From Sphingobacteriales bacterium 50-39 (GTDB lineage Bacteria > Bacteroidota > Bacteroidia > Chitinophagales > Chitinophagaceae), in contig MKTZ01000005.1 in assembly GCA_001898505.1 (NCBI GenBank), forward strand, positions 1-64,000: 64,000 nucleotides of DNA. The letters run 5' to 3'. The position numbers and the translations under genes were made by a program. The notes beneath the pieces were generated by a model. It was not told the origin of the DNA, did not search any database, and worked only from the letters and a program-made list of their open reading frames with translations. Below, in pieces: positions 18,670 through 27,889 of this stretch (the stretch's first letter is position 1; the number at the start of each line of letters is the position of its first letter).

Positions 18670-21063
18670 TCAAGATTGAAAATCCTTGGTTAACATTTTC
18701 AATTTTTCCCTAAAGGAAGGATCAGGGTCATCATCAGCCAGTATATCTGCCATCATATCTGCAAATAGCGGATCAAAACTTCTTTTGAATTTGCTGGCGA
18801 AGGCGTAAAGCTCCGGGTGAGGTGAATCGTAAAACTCCCGTACTGCCAGATATACCCTCCATAACAAAATAAAATTCCGATCCGCCATTCCATCTTCATA
18901 GAGCCGCTCTACTACATCTGGAATCTTAAATACGCATTCCTGTATCGACTGAACAATCGGCTCAACAATGCCTTCTTTGCCAGAAGTAATTGTGCCCACC
19001 TTTTTAGGTTGAAAAGTCAGTACCGGCTGTATCTTGCGGAAAGTTTGCATATATGGCCTCACCAATAAGAATTTCGACGAAGCGATCTTGTTCAGGAGGT
19101 GCAGGTGAAATGAAAGGGCATGATTGTCTCCGTGATTTGCCAGGCCCATGGGAAGTTCGCAAAGAAGCGACAATATGATATATGGGAAAAAATCGCCAAT
19201 AAACCCTTCCTCTCCCATATCATCTTCAAAATTAACGTAGAGATGGCCAAAGTCCTCTGAAAACAAGACCACTCTCGTACCAGCTGTGATCCCGTCTAAT
19301 CGCGGCGGAATATCCATCAGCCTTTGGACAAGTTGGCTGAATAAAATGTAATGTTCAGACCTGCCTAATTTAATAAGCACTCCACAAGCAACCAAGTCTC
19401 CATAAGGAAACCCGGAGACAAGCTCTAAAAAATGACTGCAAACCGCATTAATATTTGTACCATCATATTCCTTCAATATAATTTCCTCGATTAGATCAAT
19501 GCCATATACTGCCAACAACTCTGGAATTTTCGGCAAGATTAATGTTAAGCCGTCCTTATATTCTCTGACTATAACCAGCCCCGATCGTACCAGCTTTTTA
19601 TGGTCCTTCCCATAAAGCGCTTTGTACGTACTAAGTTGTACTGCTCCATTTCCAGCTGCCGCGATATGCAAATCTGAATTGGTATGATGAATCGCTATAT
19701 CTTTAATAAATGCTGTGGCTAACTGGGCATAGGCTTTTCTGACTGAATTCGTAAAAATTTCGCTATTGGCAAAATGCCTTAAACTATCTACATTGGGGAT
19801 AGAATGAATTTTAGCATAGAGGCCGCTTTTAATGGTAAGGCTGCTCATCGCAATAGCCATTTGACGTATTATTCTCGGGTGGCGATACTCCACTGCAAAT
19901 TGCCCACCGTGCCCTATCGATGCATTGAATTTTCTAAACAACAGTTCATTTGCGGAACTATACTCTTCGATATCGAATTCATCAAGCATCAGCAGCTTGC
20001 TTCGTTGGCCGATGATAGTAGTATACTTCCTGTCTTCAATGTGAGCCAGCTTTTTATAGCTAAACTCATCTATGGTATAAATAAGCGAGTTCCGTGTCTC
20101 TTTAAACAGGTCAATCAGTTCGATTATTTCTTCTTTTACAGGCTCCGGAATGTCGTCGTTAAAATTATCTATTAATATAAAAAATCTACTGCCATCAATA
20201 TGTCTTATTGATGCATTCAACCAATCATGAACTTTATCTCTTGAAACCGCAAACGAAAGTTCCCTTGAAAATTCGTTGGCCAATTGCTGAAAAATGCTGT
20301 AATTGTGATCTTTGCAATCGATAAAGAAAACAAAATGCCCTTGTGCCAAAGCGCATTTCGAATAGACCTGGAATAATAGATTTGTTTTTCCGTAAAAGGC
20401 AGGTGCAATAATTCCAATCAGGTTCTGTCCATCCTTGTTAAGTTGGAAAACTTCATTTACCAGTTTGCGTTCTACTTGAAAGTCTTCTACGATAGTTTTC
20501 GATAATTCAGCAATCTTTCCTGTTATCATAGCAAATTTTCCCTGGCTAATCCGTGTAAGCACTTTTGCAAAGAGGCTGCCCTCGCGGTTCAGTAGAAAAT
20601 CAATTGCTTCACGAAGATCCTTTGTAGCCAACCTAAACGAACTATCAATCAACGACTGAATAATTACAATATCCAGCGCATCCTTTTCCAACAGTTCTTT
20701 TGTGTACGTGTTATAAAGTTTGTTTTCATATCCGTTGGAAAGCAAAAGTATAGGAGGCATGGGATGAACCAGCCTCGCATAAGAGAGCCCCTGGTCGCGA
20801 TCTTCGTTTGTTAAGGCAAGGCCCTCTTTTTTTAATTCCAATAACATAATTGGCTTATCAGCAATCGTTAGAAGAATATCAAATACAGCTTTAGAATAAC
20901 TCTTTGGATCATTCAGGTCAACAGATACAGTATGGTGCCCAAATTTTACGGTAAAAGATTTTTGGTGCACAATTTTGACCTCCCTAAAAGTCGGGAAAAC
21001 CACATCTAAAACCGCATGTATTCTGGCTTCAAGTGTTGCTTCATTCATAAAGTAGCAAGTCAT
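18670..21063 (-). CDS. HsdR_N-like nuclease fused to STAND-like P-loop NTPase
   Basis: A 797-residue protein. Residues about 1-150 resemble the type I restriction R-subunit N-terminal nuclease fold: Asp62 in VFDILL, E76-L-K78 in LLELKKEG, then DQGLSYARL and PPILLLSNG. This gives a PD-(D/E)xK-like pattern. Walker A is APAFYGKT (about 219-226) and Walker B is FFILIDNFND (about 294-303). The long helical C-terminus has no recognised domain and could be the sensor. The architecture resembles Avs-like or other STAND antiphage NTPases, but the family is not identified. An in-frame ATG at 21048 (MNEATLEARI) is an equally likely start. Neighbouring trypsin-like, RES and HARE-HTH genes support a defence role. 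Confidence 0.65.
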   Translation of the reverse strand: MTCYFMNEATLEARIHAVLDVVFPTFREVKIVHQKSFTVKFGHHTVSVDLNDPKSYSKAVFDILLTIADKPIMLLELKKEGLALTNEDRDQGLSYARLVHPMPPILLLSNGYENKLYNTYTKELLEKDALDIVIIQSLIDSSFRLATKDLREAIDFLLNREGSLFAKVLTRISQGKFAMITGKIAELSKTIVEDFQVERKLVNEVFQLNKDGQNLIGIIAPAFYGKTNLLFQVYSKCALAQGHFVFFIDCKDHNYSIFQQLANEFSRELSFAVSRDKVHDWLNASIRHIDGSRFFILIDNFNDDIPEPVKEEIIELIDLFKETRNSLIYTIDEFSYKKLAHIEDRKYTTIIGQRSKLLMLDEFDIEEYSSANELLFRKFNASIGHGGQFAVEYRHPRIIRQMAIAMSSLTIKSGLYAKIHSIPNVDSLRHFANSEIFTNSVRKAYAQLATAFIKDIAIHHTNSDLHIAAAGNGAVQLSTYKALYGKDHKKLVRSGLVIVREYKDGLTLILPKIPELLAVYGIDLIEEIILKEYDGTNINAVCSHFLELVSGFPYGDLVACGVLIKLGRSEHYILFSQLVQRLMDIPPRLDGITAGTRVVLFSEDFGHLYVNFEDDMGEEGFIGDFFPYIILSLLCELPMGLANHGDNHALSFHLHLLNKIASSKFLLVRPYMQTFRKIQPVLTFQPKKVGTITSGKEGIVEPIVQSIQECVFKIPDVVERLYEDGMADRNFILLWRVYLAVREFYDSPHPELYAFASKFKRSFDPLFADMMADILADDDPDPSFREKLKMLTKDFQS

Positions 21064-21198
21064 TTAGTGGTTTAGAAATTCAGGGAATATTTTGCGTCCC
21101 CGCAAATATCCCTATTTCCTATAAAATAATTTTTTTAGGATTCGTATTCACTGAAAACCAGCCTACTATCTGCAGGGCTGTTACAATGAACCATAAAA

Positions 21199-21215
21199 TA
21201 CTAAATATTTTAGTA
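21199..21215. promoter_or_regulatory. Candidate operator upstream of dinB-dnaE
   Basis: TACTAAAT, A, TTTTAGTA forms an inverted repeat with one mismatch, 34 bp before the dinB ATG. Position and symmetry suit a repressor site controlling the mutagenic polymerase operon. No repressor gene is adjacent. Confidence 0.4.
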
Positions 21216-21249
21216 ATATTGCCATGAGATTCATTAAGCAATTACCCGT

Positions 21250-22410
21250 ATGGCTGAGAAAACACCAGCACACCGCGAGGTCGTCCACCTCGACCTGGAC
21301 ACCTTTTTCGTTTCCGTGGAGCGCCTGAAAAACAGCACTTTGAATGGGAAGCCGGTTATTATTGGCGGTGGAGACCGGGGTGTGGTGGCGGCCTGCAGCT
21401 ATGAGACCCGCGTGTTTGGCGTCCACAGCGCCATGCCGATGAAACTGGCCCTGCGCCTTTGTCCCCAGGCCCTGGTGATACGGGGAGACCACGAAGATTA
21501 TTCCAAATATTCCCGTATGGTGACGGATGTCATAGCCAGCAGGGTACCACTATATGAAAAAGCCAGCATAGACGAATTCTACGTGGACATGACGGGCATG
21601 GAGAAGTTCTTTGGTACCAGGCTCTTTTCTGCCGAATTAAAACAAACCATCCGGCGTGAGACGGGCCTACCCATTACTTACGCACTCGCCAGCAATAAGC
21701 TTGTATCAAAAATCGCTACCAACGAGGTAAAGCCCAACGGGCAAATTGAAATACCCTTCGGGCGTGAGAAAGACTACCTCGCACCATTAGCCATTCAAAA
21801 GATGCCCGGCGTGGGTGACAAGACTGGCGCGTTACTAAAACAGATGGGCATAAAAACGATACGGCTGCTTTCTGAAATACCGGTAGAAATGCTGGAAACC
21901 ATTTTCGGCAAGTTTGGCCGGGATCTTTGGCGGAAAGCCCAAGGTATTGATGAAAGCCCCGTCATCCCTTATAGTGAGCAAAAAAGCATTGGCACGGAAA
22001 ACACCTTTGAGGCCGATACGATCAATATCCGCTTCCTGGAGTCCGAATTGGTACGGATGACAGAAAAGATTGCCTTTGAATTGCGCCAGGACGGCCGGCT
22101 AACGGGCTGCATTACTTTAAAACTGCGGTACTCAGATTTTAATACCCTCACTAAGCAAGCGGTAATACCCTATACAGCTTCAGATCTTGTATTGTTAAAA
22201 AAAGCAAAGGAATTGTTTCACAGGTTGTATGACCGCCGCCTGCGGGTCAGGCTGCTTGGCATCCGGTTTACCCATCTTATTCCCGGTACCTACCAGATCA
22301 ACCTCTTTGAAGATACACAGGAAATGATCAGCCTGTACCAGCAAATAGACAGCATTAAAAGCCAGTTTGGCGAAACATTATTGAAGCGTGCTTCGAGCAT
22401 GGTAAAATAG
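21250..22410 (+). CDS. dinB: DNA polymerase IV (Y-family translesion polymerase)
   Basis: A 386-residue Y-family polymerase. The N-terminal catalytic strand is VVHLDLDTFFVSVE with metal-binding aspartates. The second catalytic block is ASIDEFYVDMTG, and the helix-hairpin-helix region is MPGVGDKTGALLKQMGI. The C-terminal little-finger domain is present, ending in a LIPGTYQINLFED clamp-binding-like segment. It performs error-prone bypass synthesis. Only 8 bp separates it from the dnaE-like gene, so the two form one operon. Paired dinB/dnaE operons are frequent on Bacteroidota mobile elements. An inverted repeat upstream may be the regulatory site. Confidence 0.93.
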   Translation: MAEKTPAHREVVHLDLDTFFVSVERLKNSTLNGKPVIIGGGDRGVVAACSYETRVFGVHSAMPMKLALRLCPQALVIRGDHEDYSKYSRMVTDVIASRVPLYEKASIDEFYVDMTGMEKFFGTRLFSAELKQTIRRETGLPITYALASNKLVSKIATNEVKPNGQIEIPFGREKDYLAPLAIQKMPGVGDKTGALLKQMGIKTIRLLSEIPVEMLETIFGKFGRDLWRKAQGIDESPVIPYSEQKSIGTENTFEADTINIRFLESELVRMTEKIAFELRQDGRLTGCITLKLRYSDFNTLTKQAVIPYTASDLVLLKKAKELFHRLYDRRLRVRLLGIRFTHLIPGTYQINLFEDTQEMISLYQQIDSIKSQFGETLLKRASSMVK

Positions 22411-22418
22411 GGGGGCCT

Positions 22419-25349
22419 ATGTACCTGAACTGTAAAACCTGGTTTAGTCTCCGGTATGGCACCTTTAAAACTGAAGAATTGGTAAAAGAGGCGCAGGAGA
22501 AAGGCGTGCAGTCTCTTGCCCTGACCAATATCAACAGCACGGCGGACACCTGGGATTTTGTGGATTACTGCCGTGAAGCTGGTATCAAGCCTGTGGTGGG
22601 CGCAGAGATCCGTAATGAAGATGAGCTATGTTATGTTTTGCTGGCTAAGAACAATGCCGGTTTCATGGCCATCAACAGGTTTATTTCACGATACCTTGAA
22701 GCAAAATCGCCCTTTCCTTCAAGGGCTGCACTTGGTACAGACGTATTCACCATTTACCCGCTTGGTAAAATAGCGGCTGAGGGCCTGGAAGAGAACGAAC
22801 TGATAGGTGTACAGGTAACCGAAATCAACAAACTGTTCGGAGTAAAGGTGCAGGACTATTCCGGCAAATTCGTCATCCGCCACCCGGTGACATTCCAGAA
22901 CAAGACGATGTATGATGTACACCGGCTATTGCGGTGTATCGCGAACAATATCCTTGGCACACAGCTGCAACCTTCGCAGGCTGCGGGGAAGCACGAGACC
23001 TTTGTTTCACCAACGGAATTATTACAGGCTTTCCGGCAATATCCCGCCATCGTGACGAATACACTGCAGCTCATTGACCAGTGCTCCATCAGCATAGACT
23101 TCAAGACGGACAAGACGAAAAAGCTGTTTTCCGCGAGTAAGGAAGATGACCGGCAATTCCTGGAGAAGCTGGCGCTCGATGGGTTGAAGAGACGTTATGG
23201 ATCGAAGAACAAGGTAGCTGCTGAACGGGTAAAAAAGGAATTGAAGATCATCAACGACCTTGGCTTCAATGCGTACTTCCTTATTACCTGGGATATCCTC
23301 CGCTATGCCCGCAGCCGGGGTTTTTTTTATGTGGGCAGGGGCAGCGGCGCCAACAGCATTGTCGCTTACTGCCTGGAAATTACCGACGTAGACCCGATAG
23401 AGTTAGACCTGTATTTTGAGCGATTCCTAAACCCCTACCGGGCCAGCCCGCCTGACTTCGATATAGACTTTTCCTGGATGGACAGGAATGAAATGACCGA
23501 TTACATCATAAAACGATTTGGCCGCGAACACGTGGCGTTATTGGGCTCCTATACCACTTTCCAGGAGCGGGCGGTGATCCGGGAGCTGGGCAAGGTCTTT
23601 GGTTTGCCTAAAACGGAGATCGATGCACTGGGACACCCCTCCGCGACCTTCCGGGAAGATAAGGTGCAGCGGCAAATTTTGAAATACGGCAGGCTGATCA
23701 AGGATTTTCCCAACCATCTTAGTGTGCACGCCGGGGGCATTATCATTTCCGAAGAGCCCATTCACCAATATTCAGCCACCGAATTACCACCCAAAGGTTT
23801 CATCACTACCCAGGTCGATATGTTCATCGCTGAAAAGATCGGGTGGTATAAGTTGGACATCCTCAGCCAGCGCGGCTTGGGACACATCAAGGATGCTGTG
23901 GAACTGGTCAGGGAAAATCAGGGAAAGTCCATCGACATCCACGAGGTAGAAAAGTTTAAACGGGATAAAGGAGTAGCTGACAAGATCCGTGCGGCTGATA
24001 CCATCGGTTGTTTCTACATCGAGTCGCCTGGAATGCGGCAACTATTAAAAAAACTGGAGTGTGACGACTACCTTACCCTTGTTGCAGCGTCCAGCATTAT
24101 CCGGCCAGGCGTCGCACAATCCGGCATGATGCGCCAGTATATTTACCGCTACCATCACCCGGACAAATTTGAGTATCTGCACCCTAAAATGGAAGAATTG
24201 CTGAAGGAAACCTATGGCGTTATGGTCTACCAGGAAGATGTGATCAAAATAGCACATCATTTTGGCGGGCTGGATATGGGCGAAGCGGATGTATTGCGCC
24301 GGGCCATGAGCGGCAAGTACCGGGGGCACAAACATTTTGAACTCATCCGGGAGAAGTACTTCAACAATTGCCGGGAATTTGGCTATCCAGACGACCTGGC
24401 GAGAGAAGTATGGAGGCAGATTGAGAGTTTTGGCGGGTATAGCTTTAGCAAAGCACACTCTGCCAGCTATGCCGTGGAAAGCTATCAAAGCCTTTTTTTG
24501 AAGACCTACTATCCTGGAGAATTCATGGTGGCAGTGATCAACAATTTTGGAGGATTTTATAGCCGGGAGCTATACTTCCATGAATTGAAACGCACTGGTG
24601 CCCATGTTTGGCTGCCTTGCGTGAACGAAGGGAGTTACCTTACTTCCATACATGGGAAAGATGCATTTGTAGGGTTTATTCATTTAAAAGGCCTGGAAAA
24701 GGAATTGACTGACCGGTTATTAATTGAACGGCAAACCAACGGCAAATACCTTCACTTGCAGGATTTTGTCGAGCGGATTAACCCACCCCTGGAACAACTT
24801 AACCTGCTGGTGCGTATCGGCGCATTTCGTTTTACCGGCAAGAACAAAAAAGAATTGTTGTGGGAAGCAAATTTCCTGCAAAAAAAGAATGCCAGGCACG
24901 TGCCTGCCGGCGCGTCCCTTTTCCTGGAGCCGCCTGTTTCGTTCAGGCTCCCCCAGTTGGAGCAAACACCCGTTGAGGACGCTTATGATGAAATGGAAAT
25001 ACTGGGATTCCCTATTGGTAATGTTTGGGACCTGGTAGATATTGACCTCGCAGACTATGCACCTGCAGCTGCCCTGGCGCAAAACAAAGGGAAGGAGATC
25101 AAGACGATCGGGTACTTCATTACCGACAAACAGGTCATGACTATCAAAAGCGAGAGAATGTTTTTTGGGACTTTCCTGGATAAGGAGGGCAACTGGCTGG
25201 ACACAGTTCATTTCCCTTCCAGTTTCCATTGGTCACCTTTCCAGGGTGGCGGGTTCTACGAATTGCATGGGAAGGTTGTGGAGGAATTTGGCGTGTATTC
25301 GCTGGAGGTAATGGAGTGCAACAAAGTGGGTATCCAGGCAAAAGAATAA
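22419..25349 (+). CDS. dnaE: DNA polymerase III alpha subunit-like polymerase (DnaE, probably error-prone)
   Basis: A 976-residue C-family polymerase, shorter than the roughly 1,150-1,200 residues of replicative DnaE. The N-terminal PHP domain is recognisable (NCKTWFSLRYGT...LALTN) but lacks the usual metal-binding histidines, so proofreading by this domain is unlikely. The palm contains PDFDIDF (345-351) with catalytic aspartates, and GRGSGANSIVAYCL and KAHSASYA are well conserved. A helix-hairpin-helix and a divergent C-terminal OB region end the protein. With dinB just upstream it probably forms a mutagenic repair pair. The chromosomal replicative dnaE should be elsewhere. Confidence 0.9.
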   Translation: MYLNCKTWFSLRYGTFKTEELVKEAQEKGVQSLALTNINSTADTWDFVDYCREAGIKPVVGAEIRNEDELCYVLLAKNNAGFMAINRFISRYLEAKSPFPSRAALGTDVFTIYPLGKIAAEGLEENELIGVQVTEINKLFGVKVQDYSGKFVIRHPVTFQNKTMYDVHRLLRCIANNILGTQLQPSQAAGKHETFVSPTELLQAFRQYPAIVTNTLQLIDQCSISIDFKTDKTKKLFSASKEDDRQFLEKLALDGLKRRYGSKNKVAAERVKKELKIINDLGFNAYFLITWDILRYARSRGFFYVGRGSGANSIVAYCLEITDVDPIELDLYFERFLNPYRASPPDFDIDFSWMDRNEMTDYIIKRFGREHVALLGSYTTFQERAVIRELGKVFGLPKTEIDALGHPSATFREDKVQRQILKYGRLIKDFPNHLSVHAGGIIISEEPIHQYSATELPPKGFITTQVDMFIAEKIGWYKLDILSQRGLGHIKDAVELVRENQGKSIDIHEVEKFKRDKGVADKIRAADTIGCFYIESPGMRQLLKKLECDDYLTLVAASSIIRPGVAQSGMMRQYIYRYHHPDKFEYLHPKMEELLKETYGVMVYQEDVIKIAHHFGGLDMGEADVLRRAMSGKYRGHKHFELIREKYFNNCREFGYPDDLAREVWRQIESFGGYSFSKAHSASYAVESYQSLFLKTYYPGEFMVAVINNFGGFYSRELYFHELKRTGAHVWLPCVNEGSYLTSIHGKDAFVGFIHLKGLEKELTDRLLIERQTNGKYLHLQDFVERINPPLEQLNLLVRIGAFRFTGKNKKELLWEANFLQKKNARHVPAGASLFLEPPVSFRLPQLEQTPVEDAYDEMEILGFPIGNVWDLVDIDLADYAPAAALAQNKGKEIKTIGYFITDKQVMTIKSERMFFGTFLDKEGNWLDTVHFPSSFHWSPFQGGGFYELHGKVVEEFGVYSLEVMECNKVGIQAKE

Positions 25350-25370
25350 CCCATCCCGTGAAATTTCAAT

Positions 25371-25565
25371 TTATTGCGGCTTGATGCCAGTCCTCAATTC
25401 ATATTCGGCGACTTCGTCATCCATTTCGCCTTTCATCACAGTTAGAGAGACAAAAATAAGTTGCTCTTCAATAGTGCGGTCACGTGTTTCAAGTTCTGCA
25501 ATTCGGTCATTAATTGTTTGCAATTTCCCTTTCGTGACATTGTATTGATTTACGTTCGCGATCAT
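25371..25565 (-). CDS. Small coiled-coil-like protein, unknown
   Basis: A 64-residue acidic, helical product (KLQTINDRIAELETRDRTIEEQ) with no known domain. It lies just downstream of, and convergent with, the dnaE-like gene. The composition looks coding, but no family is recognised. Confidence 0.4.
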   Translation of the reverse strand: MIANVNQYNVTKGKLQTINDRIAELETRDRTIEEQLIFVSLTVMKGEMDDEVAEYELRTGIKPQ

Positions 25566-25641
25566 AAACGCTAAGATTATTGGTTGAATAGTTATTTGTC
25601 AAGATTTCACATTTACGGGATCACTTTTTTGAATGTATTGC

Positions 25642-26310
25642 TCACGGACTGCCCTCATAGTTTCCCGAATCAATCGTAATGGTTTTGTAATCTGGGCACG
25701 CTGCTATATACATCTTCTCCGCCTTGTCAGCCTTTGTGAATGTCACCAGCTGTTTGTTTCCCATTTTAAGGCTATCGAGTAGTTGTTGCTTCAACTGTTC
25801 GTCCCGCAGTTCATGAATAGGAAAGGTATTCAGTACCTGTTCCAGGTCATATCCATAGTTCTTCCTGAACTGGCGCACTTTGAAATTGGTATTGTCTCGC
25901 GTCCTTTCACAAAAAGATAGTTGTATCCACGCGGGGTATTTCCCTTCGCCGGAATCCCAAAGAGTAGTCAATACTGACCTTCCTTGCAAAAGATTGCATG
26001 CTTGCCTGAACGTGACGCCAGTCCCTTTTTTAATAAAAAAACTTTGCATTCTATTAGGTTTGGCGCGGCTGTCGTAAATTAGAGTAGCGTCATATTTATT
26101 AAGAGCGTACATGCCGGAGTATTCTGATCTCTTGATAAAAAGGGTCGCTTGTATAGTACTCCATTTATCAAAGCGCGCCACCGCCATTAATTGGAATGCT
26201 TCCACCCCCTTTTGTGTTTCCTCTTCCAGCAGCTCGCTCCGGGCCATGGCCTCACCGAACTCTAAGTACCGGATATTATTGCGAAGAAAAAATAGATCAT
26301 CGTTGTTCAT
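25642..26310 (-). CDS. DUF3945-like mobile-element protein
   Basis: A 222-residue soluble protein. The patterns LRYLEFGEA-type start, KYDATLIYDS, FFIKKGTGVTFRQACNLLQGRSV, WIQLSF, FRKNYGYDLEQVL and LLDSLKMGN resemble proteins annotated as DUF3945-type in Bacteroidota conjugative or mobilizable elements. Their function is not known. It is codirectional with the YhcG-like gene upstream, separated by 113 bp. Confidence 0.5.
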   Translation of the reverse strand: MNNDDLFFLRNNIRYLEFGEAMARSELLEEETQKGVEAFQLMAVARFDKWSTIQATLFIKRSEYSGMYALNKYDATLIYDSRAKPNRMQSFFIKKGTGVTFRQACNLLQGRSVLTTLWDSGEGKYPAWIQLSFCERTRDNTNFKVRQFRKNYGYDLEQVLNTFPIHELRDEQLKQQLLDSLKMGNKQLVTFTKADKAEKMYIAACPDYKTITIDSGNYEGSP

Positions 26311-26423
26311 AGATCGGTAAATTCCATTTGGGAGGGTAATATTTTTTCAAGTTGCTTGAAATTCATTGGCTTCATATTCCGTTGCTTACCATTTCTGCGT
26401 TTTTTCTCGAACTTCTTGAAGTG

Positions 26424-27509
26424 TCATTGGATCAGGATTTCCAGGTTTTCTGGAATAATTTCGTCGAGTACACGGTTAAAATCGTTTATACCAAAGAGCG
26501 CTTGTTCTGCTAACCATGCAGGGTCGTTTCGGCCTATTACGTAGCATATATGCCTTTCAGCGTCTCCCTGCCAGCATCTGGACGCATGGTCCTTTAGGGC
26601 TTCATGAATCATATCAGGCGTGCAATTATCCCTTTCCAGGTCTACTATGATATGAGCACTTCTCCTGCTGTCAAATAACAGGAGATCAACATCCAGGTTT
26701 TCCTTAAGGGTATAAAGCGATCGCTTATATGCGAAGTCGTTGTTTGATCGGAGAATTGTTTTCCAAATTTTCTCCCGAAAGTTTCTTTTTACACTGGGGA
26801 GGTCAGTTTCAGGAGAGATAAACTTCAGGATGTCGCGGAACATAGTTGAATCATATTGGTAGGAACGGCCCCCGGACCCGGTGCCGTTGTCGAAGATAAA
26901 TTTTCTTTCATTTTGAAATGCCTTATCCTCTATCTGCTGTTTGAAAGAATTAATCGGAGTGCGGTGTTGGATAAAGGACAAGGTAGCGACAAACAGTTCG
27001 TTTACTGACACGATCTCGCGATCCAACAGTGCTATGTGATGTCCCCAGGGCAGCTTCGTTATAATTGATTCGAGAAAAAGAGATGGAAAATTGCTATAGT
27101 AGCTGCACCAGTTTTTATTGAAATCCGGGTCTTTCATCCAAATATCACCCAGGCTCGTGGTATGTTTTACTGCAGCGGTATATTCGCATAACAACTGCCT
27201 CGAATAACACCCGGCAAACAACCCCATGGTTGAAAGTTCTCCGAGGGTGTAATTTTTTGTTGTTGGAAGAACGCTGCAAATTTGGTCAACATGAAGTGAG
27301 TTTATTGGAGTATCGGGAATTTCGAAGGGGTTTTGGGTAAAGATATAATCGCCGATTTTCCAAAATGCCCACAACATTTTTGCATTGGCTTCCAGGACAG
27401 TTTCATAGCAGCAAGCCTGTATACACTTGCGTATCTCATTCTTTAGCTGGGGGGCATAAGTATCTCTCATATATTGCATTTTATGGCTGGTTTGCTGGTA
27501 ACCGGACAA
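26424..27509 (-). CDS. YhcG/DUF1016-like PD-(D/E)xK nuclease
   Basis: A 361-residue protein. The N-terminal half matches the DUF1016 layout: NAKMLWAFWKIGDYI (the usual YW-IG helix), LSTMGLFAG, and LPWGHHIALLD (LSWSHY-like). The C-terminal half carries a nuclease-like core, DVDLLLFDSRRSAHIIVDLERD, in the place of the YhcG PD-(D/E)xK motif. Here ELK is replaced by DLE, so activity is uncertain. Family members occur with restriction and recombination systems. Divergent; homology is inferred from motif order. Confidence 0.55.
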   Translation of the reverse strand: MSGYQQTSHKMQYMRDTYAPQLKNEIRKCIQACCYETVLEANAKMLWAFWKIGDYIFTQNPFEIPDTPINSLHVDQICSVLPTTKNYTLGELSTMGLFAGCYSRQLLCEYTAAVKHTTSLGDIWMKDPDFNKNWCSYYSNFPSLFLESIITKLPWGHHIALLDREIVSVNELFVATLSFIQHRTPINSFKQQIEDKAFQNERKFIFDNGTGSGGRSYQYDSTMFRDILKFISPETDLPSVKRNFREKIWKTILRSNNDFAYKRSLYTLKENLDVDLLLFDSRRSAHIIVDLERDNCTPDMIHEALKDHASRCWQGDAERHICYVIGRNDPAWLAEQALFGINDFNRVLDEIIPENLEILIQ

Positions 27510-27889
27510 CGGGTAAAATGTTATCCGGATCGCATGGATGTCCGTGCCAATGAATAATAAAGTGTCAATAATGTTTTGGAAATACTATACCAAAACCCCC
27601 GGGCCCGCGAGGCATGGTATAAAAGGAGTAGCAAGGAAATAATGGCTACAATATTAATCAATTTGTTCCATATTGAAGGCTATTCCCGGGCCTTAAATGC
27701 AGGCAGTGGCCGTCTCTCCTGGACTATTCATTCTTGGATATAAAAACATGTTAATCAGGTGGATAGCGAAATTTGGATAAGTTGGTTGAAACCCGCAAAG
27801 AAAATTCACCCACGACAAGACGGTCCAGTTGAACGGACCACTTTGAGCGTATGTTCAGTATCTTTAGACTGTTAATTAACGCTTTACCA
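27510..27889. other. Intergenic region without clear gene
   Basis: A stretch between two divergent genes. It holds a small hairpin GGTCC(N8)GGACC near 27825, and a 33-codon open frame near 27642 preceded by AAGGAAATA that I do not consider supported. The promoters of both flanking genes should be here. Confidence 0.4.

Noticed and set aside
27642-27743. 33-codon frame preceded by AAGGAAATA
   Set aside because: Too short, no family, not conserved in any way I can see.
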